Origin: a virus
Virus record (IMG/VR): IMGVR_UViG_3300044692_000025
Span: 1-49,561 of that record
DNA: 49,561 nucleotides
Strand: one strand, 5' to 3'
The first letter of the stretch is position 1. The number at the start of each line of letters is the position of its first letter. Positions 36,879 through 45,417 of this stretch are shown here, piece by piece. The notes under the pieces are model-generated. The model was given only the letters and a program-made list of their open reading frames with translations. It made no database searches and was not told where the DNA came from. Position numbers and translations under genes: made by a program.

Positions 36879-37095
36879 GCTGCGGTCGCAGTTCGAACTG
36901 ACCGCGCAGCAGAACACCACGGTCAGCCAGTTCGACCTGCTACTGCCGCCCGGATCGCCGATCACGTCGAAGACGAAGGTCACCGACGAGAACGGCCGAG
37001 ACTACATCGTCTCGGGCAACCCGGTGTCCCGGCCGCACCGCAACCCGCAGTTCATGGCCGCTTCCCTACGCCTCATCTCAGACCTGCAGGGCTGA
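36739..37095 (+). CDS. Head-tail stopper protein
   Basis: 118 residues, GTG start with AAGGAGG 5 bases upstream, within the preceding ORF. Pattern FPHTVTLTNPGPARQDPVTRN ... SFELTA-like beta segments and DENGRDYIVSGNPVSRPH matches SPP1 gp16/HK97 gp10-neighbour stoppers, which close the head after packaging. Confidence 0.8.
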   Translation: MRPSFPHTVTLTNPGPARQDPVTRNMLPGPAVTVTSPAYLAARPVTELRSQFELTAQQNTTVSQFDLLLPPGSPITSKTKVTDENGRDYIVSGNPVSRPHRNPQFMAASLRLISDLQG

Positions 37096-37098
37096 ACA

Positions 37099-37482
37099 AT
37101 GGCCACCACGATCAGGATCACCGTGTACGCTGCGGAGTCCATCTCGGAGGCCAACCACCTGTCCACGCCGGATCGGATGCGGATCGCCTCGCAGATCGCC
37201 GACGAGGCTAGGGCGGCGGCGCCGGTGCTCACCGGGGCATTCCGGGACGGCATCGGTATCACGGCCGACGGCGACACGATCCGGGTGGTCGACGAGGACC
37301 CGGACGCCGGCTACAAGGAGTACGGCACCAGCGACACGCCAGCGCACGCCACGCTCACCTCGACCGCTAGCGAGTTCGGCCGCTACTCCGGTATCCGGCC
37401 ACGCGGCAGCCGCGCCGGCACTAAATCCCAACCGGTCCACGTGAGCGCGCGAGTGCCGCACAGGAGAGGCAAGGGCCGGTGA
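37099..37482 (+). CDS. HK97 gp10-like tail/head-tail protein
   Basis: 127 residues. Shows the gp10-type layout: helix (RMRIASQIADEARAAAPVLTGAFRDGIGI) followed by strands (DTIRVVDEDPDAGYKEYGTSDTPAHATL), with a basic end. Usually between stopper and tail terminator, as here. Overlaps the next ATG. Confidence 0.82.
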   Translation: MATTIRITVYAAESISEANHLSTPDRMRIASQIADEARAAAPVLTGAFRDGIGITADGDTIRVVDEDPDAGYKEYGTSDTPAHATLTSTASEFGRYSGIRPRGSRAGTKSQPVHVSARVPHRRGKGR

Positions 37483-37937
37483 GCGACGAACTACCGTGGA
37501 TGTCCGGTGCCATCATCGCCCTACTGTCCGCGGACGACGACTTCCGTCAGGCGTGCAACGACCGGATCGCCGGCCGCAGCCAGGACGACGTCACAACCCT
37601 CTACGTGACCGTTCGCACGCTGACCGACACGGCGATCGACGGTAGGGCCAGCGCGTGGCGCATGGTCACCACGATCATCGCCTGGGTTCCCCCCGCCAAC
37701 CCGGGCGCCGACGAGGACCCCTTCCTGTCGGTGTGGCGGCAGGCCGCGAAAGCGGTCCGCGTACTGGGCCCACTGCAGGGCAAGCAACAGACCTACAGCG
37801 ACGGTTCGGCCACGGCGTTCTACAAGCTGCACATCCTGCAAGGACCGACGGAGACCGTGGACGACAGCCGCGGCCAGGACGCCGTGATGTACGGCTGTTC
37901 CGTGCAGCTCGAACTCTCGGTGCACACCGAGCACTGA
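37479..37937 (+). CDS. Tail terminator protein
   Basis: 152 residues, GTG start. Matches the lambda gpU-like/SPP1 gp17 arrangement: N-terminal helix (AIIALLSADDDFRQA), a strand TTLYVTVRTLTDTA, then PFLSVWRQAAKAVRVL and C-terminal strands (MYGCSVQLELSVHTE). Caps the finished tail tube at the head side. Confidence 0.82.
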   Translation: MSDELPWMSGAIIALLSADDDFRQACNDRIAGRSQDDVTTLYVTVRTLTDTAIDGRASAWRMVTTIIAWVPPANPGADEDPFLSVWRQAAKAVRVLGPLQGKQQTYSDGSATAFYKLHILQGPTETVDDSRGQDAVMYGCSVQLELSVHTEH

Positions 37938-37939
37938 CC

Positions 37940-37980
37940 CCCGGACCGCCGTTGGCGGGGCGCCTGAGCGGCGGTCCGGG
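37940..37980 (+). terminator. Hairpin before the major tail gene
   Basis: Perfect 12-bp stem CCCGGACCGCCG/CGGCGGTCCGGG (37940-37951, 37969-37980) with a 17-nt loop and CCTGTTCTTCC after it. It follows the tail terminator gene and precedes the major tail protein, so it could be an attenuator or could shield a separate transcript of the highly expressed tail gene. Confidence 0.6.
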
Positions 37981-38027
37981 CCTGTTCTTCCGGCGCCCGA
38001 TCATCCACAACCATCCCTGGAGGACGC

Positions 38028-38606
38028 ATGTCCACTTACGTCGATCCGGGCTCGGCCGCACTGTGGCTCGACGGGGACGCCTTCCGTGGCCCGGCCGGTT
38101 ACGACCCGCCGACCGACCCGTTCGCCAGCCAGCCGCAGTTGATCATCGCCACCGTCGCGACCAACATGGACGCGTTCGGTGGCATCGAGGCCGGTTTCAC
38201 GGTCACGCCGAGCCAGGACACCAAGGACTACACCGTCTGGAACGACAAGTCCGGGGCGGCGTACGCGACGGATAAGAAGCCGCCGACGACCTCGATCAAG
38301 TTCCGGCCGGTCGACTACTCCAAGGCCACCGCCCTGACCATCCTGGCCGGCGGGTCGATCTCCGGGTCGGCCAGCCCGTTCGAATGGGTACAGGGCGAGG
38401 ACGAGGAGTTCTCCATCCTCATCCGCGTCGTGTCGGGCACCAAGCAGCAGGCCTACTACTGCGAGCGTGCCACCCTGGCCAGCCCACCACCGCAGACAAT
38501 GGACGACTCGGACCTGGCCGGCTGGGACATCGAGATCAAGCCGCTCGCCCCCGCCAGCGGACACGACGCGGTGCGCAAGTTCACCAACTTCAACCCCCTG
38601 GCCTGA
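38028..38606 (+). CDS. Major tail protein
   Basis: 192 residues, TGGAGG upstream. An all-beta tube protein pattern (GFTVTPSQDTKDYTVWNDKSGAAYATDKKPPTTSIKFRPVDYSK, FSILIRVVSGTKQQAYYCERATL, GWDIEIKPLAP). Placed between tail terminator and chaperones, the standard siphovirus order. Confidence 0.9.
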   Translation: MSTYVDPGSAALWLDGDAFRGPAGYDPPTDPFASQPQLIIATVATNMDAFGGIEAGFTVTPSQDTKDYTVWNDKSGAAYATDKKPPTTSIKFRPVDYSKATALTILAGGSISGSASPFEWVQGEDEEFSILIRVVSGTKQQAYYCERATLASPPPQTMDDSDLAGWDIEIKPLAPASGHDAVRKFTNFNPLA

Positions 38607-38620
38607 TCGGAGTAGGACCC

Positions 38621-38989
38621 ATGGCAGGCGCCCCGAAGAAGAACAGCGACCGGCCGGCGAGTGACGTGCTCGACCTCGACGCGCTCCTCGCCGGCCGCCG
38701 ACTGCTGCCTAAGCCGGTGAAGTTCGCCGGGCACACCTACCAGGTGCGCACCGACCTCACCCCGGCGGAGATCGTCGCCTACCACCAGCTGGCCGGTGAA
38801 CAGCGTGACGAGGAGGCATTCCGGCTACTCGTCGGCGATGATGCCGCCCGGCTGAACGAGCAACTGGAACTCACACCCAGGCCGCACATGCGTGTCGTGA
38901 CGACGGCGATCCTGCACGCCAGCGGCTGTTTCGAAGGCTTCATCGCCGACGAGGAGGCCGACCGGCCGGGGGAATCCTCGGCGTCCTGA
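38621..38989 (+). CDS. Tail assembly chaperone (gpG-like)
   Basis: 122 residues. Sequence (LDLDALLAGRRLLPKPVKFAGHTYQVRTDLTPAEIVAYHQLAG, MRVVTTAILHASG) matches actinophage G-type chaperones. It ends just after a G-run where a -1 shift would produce the GT fusion, and its place before the tape measure is canonical. Confidence 0.88.
   Translation: MAGAPKKNSDRPASDVLDLDALLAGRRLLPKPVKFAGHTYQVRTDLTPAEIVAYHQLAGEQRDEEAFRLLVGDDAARLNEQLELTPRPHMRVVTTAILHASGCFEGFIADEEADRPGESSAS
38968..38974 (+). promoter_or_regulatory. Programmed -1 ribosomal frameshift site
   Basis: Heptamer G-GGG-GAA, zero-frame codons GGG (38969) GAA (38972), 12 bases before the zero-frame TGA (38987-38989). The -1 frame is open on both sides and joins the G and T chaperone parts, the same arrangement found in most long-tailed phages. 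Confidence 0.78.
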
Positions 38990-39423
38990 TCGGCATCCTC
39001 GGACCGCACTGGGACGCCACATTCGCATCCTTCCGCCGCCACTACCACCTCGACCTGCGCGAGTGCTTCTTCACCAGGCCGGTCCAGGACTTCATGGCCC
39101 TCTACCGTGGTCTGCGTGACCATTGGGGTCCGCACGAGGAGAACACCGCGCGGCTATTGGAAGTCCGTTCCTACGCCCTGGATCTGACTTGGGCCGACCG
39201 GACCATCGACCCGAACGATCCAGAGGTCATCCGCGAACGGCGTGCGGCACGCCACCGCAAACCGCCCCCGCACCCGATCATCCCGCCGATCGCGCTACGC
39301 CCCCCGTGGGCGGCCGACGAACGGATGCGGGACTACACCGCCGCGCTGGAAGCACACCAGCCGTCCACGGCGCCGCGCACGGTGACACTCGACGAATGGG
39401 ACCGGGCGGCCGGACTGATCTGA
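38968..39423 (+). CDS. Tail chaperone frameshift extension (gpT-like part of gpGT)
   Basis: After a -1 shift at GGGGGAA (38968-38974) translation continues GILGVLIGILGPHWDATFASFRRHYHLDLRECFFTRPVQDFMALYRGLRDHWG to a stop at 39423. There is no good independent start before ATG 39094, and the reading is protein-like right from the slip site, so this is the T part of a gpGT fusion of about 267 residues, required with G for tape-measure folding. The slip could be a single P-site slip on GGG, because the A-site codon GAA does not re-pair well with GGA. Confidence 0.82.
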   Translation, partial: GGILGVLIGILGPHWDATFASFRRHYHLDLRECFFTRPVQDFMALYRGLRDHWGPHEENTARLLEVRSYALDLTWADRTIDPNDPEVIRERRAARHRKPPPHPIIPPIALRPPWAADERMRDYTAALEAHQPSTAPRTVTLDEWDRAAGLI

Positions 39424-39438
39424 CCTGGGAGGTGACGC

Positions 39439-42400
39439 ATGCCCGGTGGCAAGATCGATATCCTGGTGGACCCCGACCTGCAGGGGTTCGACGGGAAACT
39501 CGCCGCCGGGCTGCGGACGTCCAGTAGCGCGCTGAGCAAGTTCGGCGCCGGCATCGGCCTGGCCGTCACGGCCGGCGTCGGCATCGCCGCGGTCGGCCTG
39601 AAGAACGTCATCAAGCTCGGCACGGACTACCAGAACAACCTGAACCAGATCCAGGCCGTATCGGGTGCCACCGGCGACCAAATGGCCGCGGTGAGCGCGA
39701 AGGCCATCGCCTTGGGCAACGACCTGTCCCTGCCGGCCACCTCGGCGGCCGACGCGGCACAGGCCATGTTGGAACTGGCCAAGGGCGGCCTGACCGTCGA
39801 TCAGGCCATGCAGGCCGCCAAGGGCACGCTGCAGCTCGCCGCGGCCGCGCAGATCTCCGGCGCCCAGGCCGCAGAGATCCAGGCCAACGCGCTCAATTCG
39901 TTCGGCCTGAAGGCCGCCGACGCCGGACATGTCGCCGACGTGCTGGCCAACACGGCCAACCAGTCCAGCGGCGACATCACCGACTTCGCGCAGGCACTCG
40001 CCCAGACCGGTGCTGTGGCGCACCAGTTCGGCATCAGCATCGACGATACGTCCACCGCGCTAGGACTGCTGGCCAACGCCGGCATCAAGGGTTCGGACGC
40101 CGGCACGCTGCTGAAGACGGCCCTGACCCAGTTGGCGGCGCCGAGCAAGCCGGCCGCGGCGGCCATCAAGGACCTCGGCCTGAAGGTCTTCGACGCGCGG
40201 GGTCAGTTCGTCGGCCTGCAGTCCATCATGGCGCAGTTGCACGATGCGTCAGGCCGGATGACCCAGGCCCAGTATGCGCAGGCCACCGCCACGGTGTTCG
40301 GCACGGACGCGGTCCGGCTGGCCGGCGTCGCAGCGCAGGACACCAGCGCCGACTGGACGAAGATGTCCCAGGCGGTCAGCAAGGCCGGCGGCGCGTCCCA
40401 GGTGGCCCAGGCCCAGATGAAGGGTCTCGGCGGCGCGGTCCAGGGCTTCCAGTCCACTCTGGAGACCATCGAACTGCAGATCTTCCAGGTCATCGCGCCA
40501 GCGGCCGAAGCGGTGGTGCGCGAGGGCACCACGGTGCTCAGCACCGTCGGGCAGAAGGCTGTCACCGCGCTGCAGGACGGCGTCAAGGCAGCGCAACTGT
40601 TCGGACCGCAGGTCGCCGACGCGATCAAGTCCCGGGCCGCACAGATCGGTCAGGAAGCCGAAGAACTCGGCAAACCGATCGTCGAAGGTCTGCGAGACGC
40701 CACCGCCGAGGCCGTGGCGATCGTCGTCACCTACGTCAAGGATGTCGAGCAGGCCGGCTCTACGGTGGCCAAGGGCCTGGAACCGGTCGCGAAGGCGGCC
40801 GGCGACGTCGCGAAGAGCCTGGACAAGGCAGGCGGTCCACTGCGCACCGCAGGCACCCTGCTGGGTGTCGTCGGCGATGGCGCGAAGGCTGCGGCCGGTC
40901 TGGTGCACCCGCTGGCCGTCGTGGTCGGCGACGTGGTGCACGCGTTCTCTGATCTCCCGGGCCCGGTGCAAACCGCGGTCACGGCGCTGGTCGCGCTGCG
41001 TGTTGGCCCGTCGATCCTGAGCGGCCTGAAGTCGGCGCTGTCTGGCGCGGCCAGTTCAGCGGACGACGCGGGCAAGAAGACAGGCATCTTCGGCAAGTCC
41101 GTCAGCGCGCTGACCCTACCGGTGCGGGCAACGGGCAGTGCCGTGACGGGCGTGGTTTCCACGGTCCGCCAATTCTCCGACGAGATGCGTGTCCAGCAGG
41201 CGCTGGCGGCCGCCTCGGGTGAGTCGATCGGCAAGATGGGTGCCGCAGCGGCCGCGTTCAACACGTCGGCCATCCCGGCGGTGCGCACGGCCTCGGAGTT
41301 CGTGCAGCAAACCCGGGACATTCAGGCTGGTGCGGCCGCGGCGGGTAGCCCGATCAGCACGTTTGGCGCTGCTCTGGGCACGCTGGTGGAACGCAGCCCT
41401 GCACTGTCCCAGATGCGCGACAGCTTCCGGTCCGCGGCGGACGGTGCGCAGCGGTTCGGCGGGCTGGCCGGCACCGCCGCAGCCGCCGGAACGGGCCTGA
41501 AGCTGGCCGCTGGCGGTCTGGTGAGCGCCCTGGGTGGCCCGTTCGGCATCGCCGTGGCCGGAGCTTCTCTTCTATTGGGGAACCTGGCGTCAAAGCAGGA
41601 AGCGGCCGCGCAGGCCGCTGCGGAGCACAAGAGGGATGTCTCCGACCTGGCCGGGTCACTCGACCAGACGACGGGCGCGGTCACCGAGCAGACCCGTCGG
41701 TTGCAGGCCAACAAGAACGCCACCGACGGTGTCAACGAGGCGGCCAGCCGTCAGGGCCTCCAGCTCGGCCTGCTGCTGGATGCGCAAACCGGTAACGCAG
41801 AAGCACTGGGCGAAGTGAACAGCCAGCTCCGCGAGCAGACATTGAGCTGGCTGGAGAACACCGTCCACATCGGTGACTACAAGACGGCCATGGATGCCGC
41901 TGGTTTGACGACGAACGATTTCGTCGAGGCCGCCGTGGGCAACAAGAACGCCATCGACAAGGTGTCCCATTCACTTGGGCAGATGAGCGTCGACGGTCAG
42001 ACAGTCGAGAATCCGCTGAACAACCTGTGGTCGGTCATCCAGAACGGGAATGGGGACTTCAACAAGCTGGGCACGTCGATCGGCGCGGCGAACGACAACT
42101 TGAGCGAAGCTCAGAAGCGAGTCAACCAGACCGCGCAAGCGATGGGCACGACCAGTGAGAACGCGTCCGGCCTGATCGACGACTTCGGCAAGCTGTCCGA
42201 CTCCGAGGCATCCGCGGCTGACCGGGCATCGGCGTTGAAGGATGCCTTGGACCGGCTCAACGGCGGCAAGATCGACCAGGCGCAGGCACAAGCCCAATTG
42301 AATCAGACCATCCTGGACTTCAATTCCGCGCTGAAGCAGGGCGTCGACGAGTCCGCCGGCTTCGGCAAGGCACTACTCAACACCGACGGATCGATCAACA

Positions 42401-43341
42401 CGACCACGCAGAACGGCCAGAAGTTGCAGCAGTTCGCGCACGACCTGTCCGGGAACATGTCCGATCTCGCGGCGCAGACGTTCAAGGTCTCTCAGGCCAA
42501 CGGTGACACGCTCGCCCAGAGTTTCAGCCAGGTCTCAGCCCAGGTCGCGAAGACGCGGACCGCGTTCATCACGGCAGCCGAGCAGATGGGGCTGAACTCC
42601 AAGGAGGCCAACAAGCTTGCTGACGCCTACGGTCTGATCCCCACGCAGGTGGCGACACTGGTCACGACGCAGGGAAGCGCACCGCAGACGCAGCGAGAGG
42701 TGCAGGGCGTCATCGACAAGATCAACGGAGTGCACGACCGCACTGTCACCGTCAAGTCGCTGACGGCGCAAGCGGCCGCACAGCTGAGCGCCCTGGGCTT
42801 CCAGGTGCTGCACCTGCCCGACGGGAGTGTCACGGTCACCGCGCAGGACCATGTCACCACTGCGGTAAACAAGGTGATCGCGAAGAACAACGGCAGGAAG
42901 ATCTTCCTCAGCCTGGTAACCGGGGAAGTGCGAGCGCAGGGCACCTCCGTGGTGGCCCGGGCTCAGGGCGGCATCATCGAGGCGTACGCAGCCGGCGGCA
43001 TCCGGCCGATGAAGGGAGGCTACGCACAGATCGTCGCACCGAAGACGATGCGGCTGATCGGCGATCGCGTAGTCGATGACGAGTCCTACATCCCGATCAA
43101 CCGGTCGCTACGGTCGGCGCAGATCCTCGCCGAAACAGCTACCCGCATGGGATACAGCCTGATCCGCCGATATGCGGCTGGTGGTATCGCCTCGGCTGCG
43201 AACGGGCTCCCTGTGACCACGGCAGCCGGTCCGACGATCAACAACAACGTCACCGTCAGGAAGAACGAGGACGCCTACACCGTAGCCCAGACAGTATCCG
43301 CGCAGACGGCGTGGCAATTGCGTACGAGGCGGTCCGGATGA
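39439..43341 (+). CDS. Tape measure protein
   Basis: 1300 residues, GGAGG upstream; the longest gene. An N-terminal ~350 residues match the TP901-1 family (LGTDYQNNLNQIQAVSGATGDQM, AMLELAKGGLTVDQAMQAAKGTL, DTSTALGLLANAGIKGSDAGTLLKTALTQLA, ATVFGTDAVRLAG). Ala/Gln-rich helical stretches and several hydrophobic segments (about 30-50; 680-705) follow, and the last ~150 residues are beta-rich with glycine-rich AQGGI and AAGGI stretches. Length sets a tail of roughly 190-200 nm if 1.5 angstrom per residue applies. No lytic-enzyme domain is apparent. Confidence 0.96.
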   Translation: MPGGKIDILVDPDLQGFDGKLAAGLRTSSSALSKFGAGIGLAVTAGVGIAAVGLKNVIKLGTDYQNNLNQIQAVSGATGDQMAAVSAKAIALGNDLSLPATSAADAAQAMLELAKGGLTVDQAMQAAKGTLQLAAAAQISGAQAAEIQANALNSFGLKAADAGHVADVLANTANQSSGDITDFAQALAQTGAVAHQFGISIDDTSTALGLLANAGIKGSDAGTLLKTALTQLAAPSKPAAAAIKDLGLKVFDARGQFVGLQSIMAQLHDASGRMTQAQYAQATATVFGTDAVRLAGVAAQDTSADWTKMSQAVSKAGGASQVAQAQMKGLGGAVQGFQSTLETIELQIFQVIAPAAEAVVREGTTVLSTVGQKAVTALQDGVKAAQLFGPQVADAIKSRAAQIGQEAEELGKPIVEGLRDATAEAVAIVVTYVKDVEQAGSTVAKGLEPVAKAAGDVAKSLDKAGGPLRTAGTLLGVVGDGAKAAAGLVHPLAVVVGDVVHAFSDLPGPVQTAVTALVALRVGPSILSGLKSALSGAASSADDAGKKTGIFGKSVSALTLPVRATGSAVTGVVSTVRQFSDEMRVQQALAAASGESIGKMGAAAAAFNTSAIPAVRTASEFVQQTRDIQAGAAAAGSPISTFGAALGTLVERSPALSQMRDSFRSAADGAQRFGGLAGTAAAAGTGLKLAAGGLVSALGGPFGIAVAGASLLLGNLASKQEAAAQAAAEHKRDVSDLAGSLDQTTGAVTEQTRRLQANKNATDGVNEAASRQGLQLGLLLDAQTGNAEALGEVNSQLREQTLSWLENTVHIGDYKTAMDAAGLTTNDFVEAAVGNKNAIDKVSHSLGQMSVDGQTVENPLNNLWSVIQNGNGDFNKLGTSIGAANDNLSEAQKRVNQTAQAMGTTSENASGLIDDFGKLSDSEASAADRASALKDALDRLNGGKIDQAQAQAQLNQTILDFNSALKQGVDESAGFGKALLNTDGSINTTTQNGQKLQQFAHDLSGNMSDLAAQTFKVSQANGDTLAQSFSQVSAQVAKTRTAFITAAEQMGLNSKEANKLADAYGLIPTQVATLVTTQGSAPQTQREVQGVIDKINGVHDRTVTVKSLTAQAAAQLSALGFQVLHLPDGSVTVTAQDHVTTAVNKVIAKNNGRKIFLSLVTGEVRAQGTSVVARAQGGIIEAYAAGGIRPMKGGYAQIVAPKTMRLIGDRVVDDESYIPINRSLRSAQILAETATRMGYSLIRRYAAGGIASAANGLPVTTAAGPTINNNVTVRKNEDAYTVAQTVSAQTAWQLRTRRSG

Positions 43342-44231
43342 CCACGCTGCTAACCGATCCGAACTGGACCGTGGATGGGTGGACGGCCAACGCGGTCGAT
43401 GACAACGGCGTCATGTGGGTGTGCGACGCCGACTCCGGCTGGTTCTCGCCGGTCGGAATCCGAAGCGGCGACTCGGACATCCCGAACTATGACGGCACGT
43501 ACTCCAGTCAGGACCGGCTGACCAACCGGGTCATCACGCTGGCCGGATACGGAAAGGCGCCGACCGGAGCGCTAGCCGACGCCGCCTGTGACCAGTTCGC
43601 CGCTCTGCTGCGCGGCGGTGTGCTGAAGACGCTGTCCGTGACGAAGGCCGGTGTCATCCGGACCGCCACGGTGAAACGCGGGTCGGGGTCAGACCTGAGT
43701 CGGACCAGTCCGCGCGGGTTCGAGTGGCAGTTGGTCCTCAACGCCCCCGATCCCCGCAAGTACGGGCCGGCGACCACCGTCCCCGCATCTCTGCCATCCA
43801 CCACGGGTGGCCTGGACTACGTGACCACTGGCGGCCTGGACTATGTCACCGCAGGCGGCTTGAATTACGGCACAATCGGCTCCTCGGGCCTGGTCACGCT
43901 CACCAACGTGGGCACGGCAGAATCCTGGCCGCAGTTCACGGTCAACGGTCCGACGGACGGCGCGACCCTTTCCAACCCGTCCATCGTGAACACCCAGACC
44001 GGCGACCAGATCACCTACTCCGGCATGCTGGCCACTGGTGACATCCTCGTCGTCGACACTTCCCCGTACCGGGCGAGCGTGACACTGAACGGCCAGCCCT
44101 ACCGGCGCAACCTGTCCTCTGCGGCGTGGTTCGCGATCGACCCCGGCGACTCGGTATCGGTGCAGTTCCAGGGCACATCCACGTCGTCCACGCCCGTGCT
44201 TCAGGCCACTTTGGCCCCGGCTTACCTGTGA
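43338..44231 (+). CDS. Distal tail protein (Dit-like)
   Basis: 297 residues; ATG overlaps the tape measure stop. N-terminal domain typical of siphovirus distal tail proteins (PNWTVDGWTANAVDDNGVMWVCDADSGWFSPVGIRSG, DGTYSSQDRLTNRVITLAGY, FEWQLVLNAPDP), then a repeat-containing linker (GGLDYVTTGGLDYVTAGGLNYGT) and a C-terminal galectin-like beta domain (YRASVTLNGQPYRRNLSSAAWFAIDPGD). Forms the hub connecting tube and tip. Confidence 0.88.
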   Translation: MTTLLTDPNWTVDGWTANAVDDNGVMWVCDADSGWFSPVGIRSGDSDIPNYDGTYSSQDRLTNRVITLAGYGKAPTGALADAACDQFAALLRGGVLKTLSVTKAGVIRTATVKRGSGSDLSRTSPRGFEWQLVLNAPDPRKYGPATTVPASLPSTTGGLDYVTTGGLDYVTAGGLNYGTIGSSGLVTLTNVGTAESWPQFTVNGPTDGATLSNPSIVNTQTGDQITYSGMLATGDILVVDTSPYRASVTLNGQPYRRNLSSAAWFAIDPGDSVSVQFQGTSTSSTPVLQATLAPAYL

Positions 44232-44238
44232 GGACCGC

Positions 44239-45417
44239 ATGGCATTGACCCCGTGGGAAATCGGCGGCGGCTCCGGACATCTGGGCGGCACGCGCAGCTA
44301 CCAGAACCTGGACACCGCGCAGCGCACCCGCTACTACGGCCTGGCGCATTTCATGGAAGGCGCGGCTGGTGTCAACGAGTTCACGACCTCTCGGCCAGGC
44401 GTTCTACCCGGACCGGCGGATGCGTCATCCGGGCTGCCCGTGGCGATGCTGTGCAGCTACGCGGGCAGTGGCCTGAACGTGTCGATCCGGCCGGGCGCGG
44501 CGGTCGTCGAACGGTCCACGCTTGTCGGACCTTACCTGGTCACTTCGAACCAGACCGCGATGGTCACCCTGGCCACACCGGACTCCACGAACTCGCGCGT
44601 GGACTGCGTGTACGTGCAGATACTCGACGGCGCGCTGGGCGATTCCGGTGGCACGAAGTCACAGTTCCTACCGGTGACCGGTACGGGTACGCCGGTCGGT
44701 GGGGTCATCCCCGCCGCACCTGCTCCGCCGAATTCGATCTTGCTGTGCCAGGTCACCGTTCCTCCGAACGTGGCGAACCTCTCGACGGCAACCTTCGCGG
44801 ACAAGCGGAGATCGGCCGCAGTGCGCGGCGCGGTTAGGCTGCTGCTTCCTGGCGATTCGCTCAGTGACCCTGGTTTCATGGTCGGGGAGCTCCGCGATAC
44901 ATCAGTCCTCCAGTCTCCCGGGACAGTGGACCGGTGGGATGCGGTGGCCAACGCATGGGTCCGCGAGATCGATTTGGGTGTGGCTACCACGGCGTATTAC
45001 CAGTGCACCAACGAAATCCCTACCAGCGGAACGAACACGACCTACGCTGATCTCTTGGACAGCACGGCGACGCGGGTCGGTGTCGTCTTCACCGCTCCCG
45101 CGAGCGGAAGGATCAAAATCAGCTGGGGCGGAAACTTCCGGTTCAACTCCAGCAGCGGCGGTGCCGGCTTCGTCGGGTCCAATGTGGGCACCGGCGGGAC
45201 AATCGGCTCAGGATTGATCAACGGGATCATCGCAGGCGACTACGAATCCCTAGAGATAGGACCGATAGCCGCGACTGGTGGCATGTCCCGCAAGAGATTC
45301 GTCGCAGGACTCACTCCGGGCAGCACCTACAACGCATGGCTCGCATGGCGATCGACCAATGCCACTACTAGAGATGCTCTGGGAGCGTGGGTCTCTGTCG
45401 AACCGGTGGCGCGATGA
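44239..45417 (+). CDS. Minor tail protein (392 aa)
   Basis: GAGGACCG precedes the ATG. N-terminal ~190 residues match a conserved tip protein of actinophages (FTTSRPGVLPGPADASSGLPVAMLCSYAGSGLNVSIRPGAAVVERS, VDCVYVQILDGALGD). The C-terminal half is an all-beta domain (FTAPASGRIKISWGGNFRFNSSSGGAGFVG), probably a receptor-binding or baseplate beta-sandwich. Stop overlaps the next ATG. Confidence 0.8.
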   Translation: MALTPWEIGGGSGHLGGTRSYQNLDTAQRTRYYGLAHFMEGAAGVNEFTTSRPGVLPGPADASSGLPVAMLCSYAGSGLNVSIRPGAAVVERSTLVGPYLVTSNQTAMVTLATPDSTNSRVDCVYVQILDGALGDSGGTKSQFLPVTGTGTPVGGVIPAAPAPPNSILLCQVTVPPNVANLSTATFADKRRSAAVRGAVRLLLPGDSLSDPGFMVGELRDTSVLQSPGTVDRWDAVANAWVREIDLGVATTAYYQCTNEIPTSGTNTTYADLLDSTATRVGVVFTAPASGRIKISWGGNFRFNSSSGGAGFVGSNVGTGGTIGSGLINGIIAGDYESLEIGPIAATGGMSRKRFVAGLTPGSTYNAWLAWRSTNATTRDALGAWVSVEPVAR

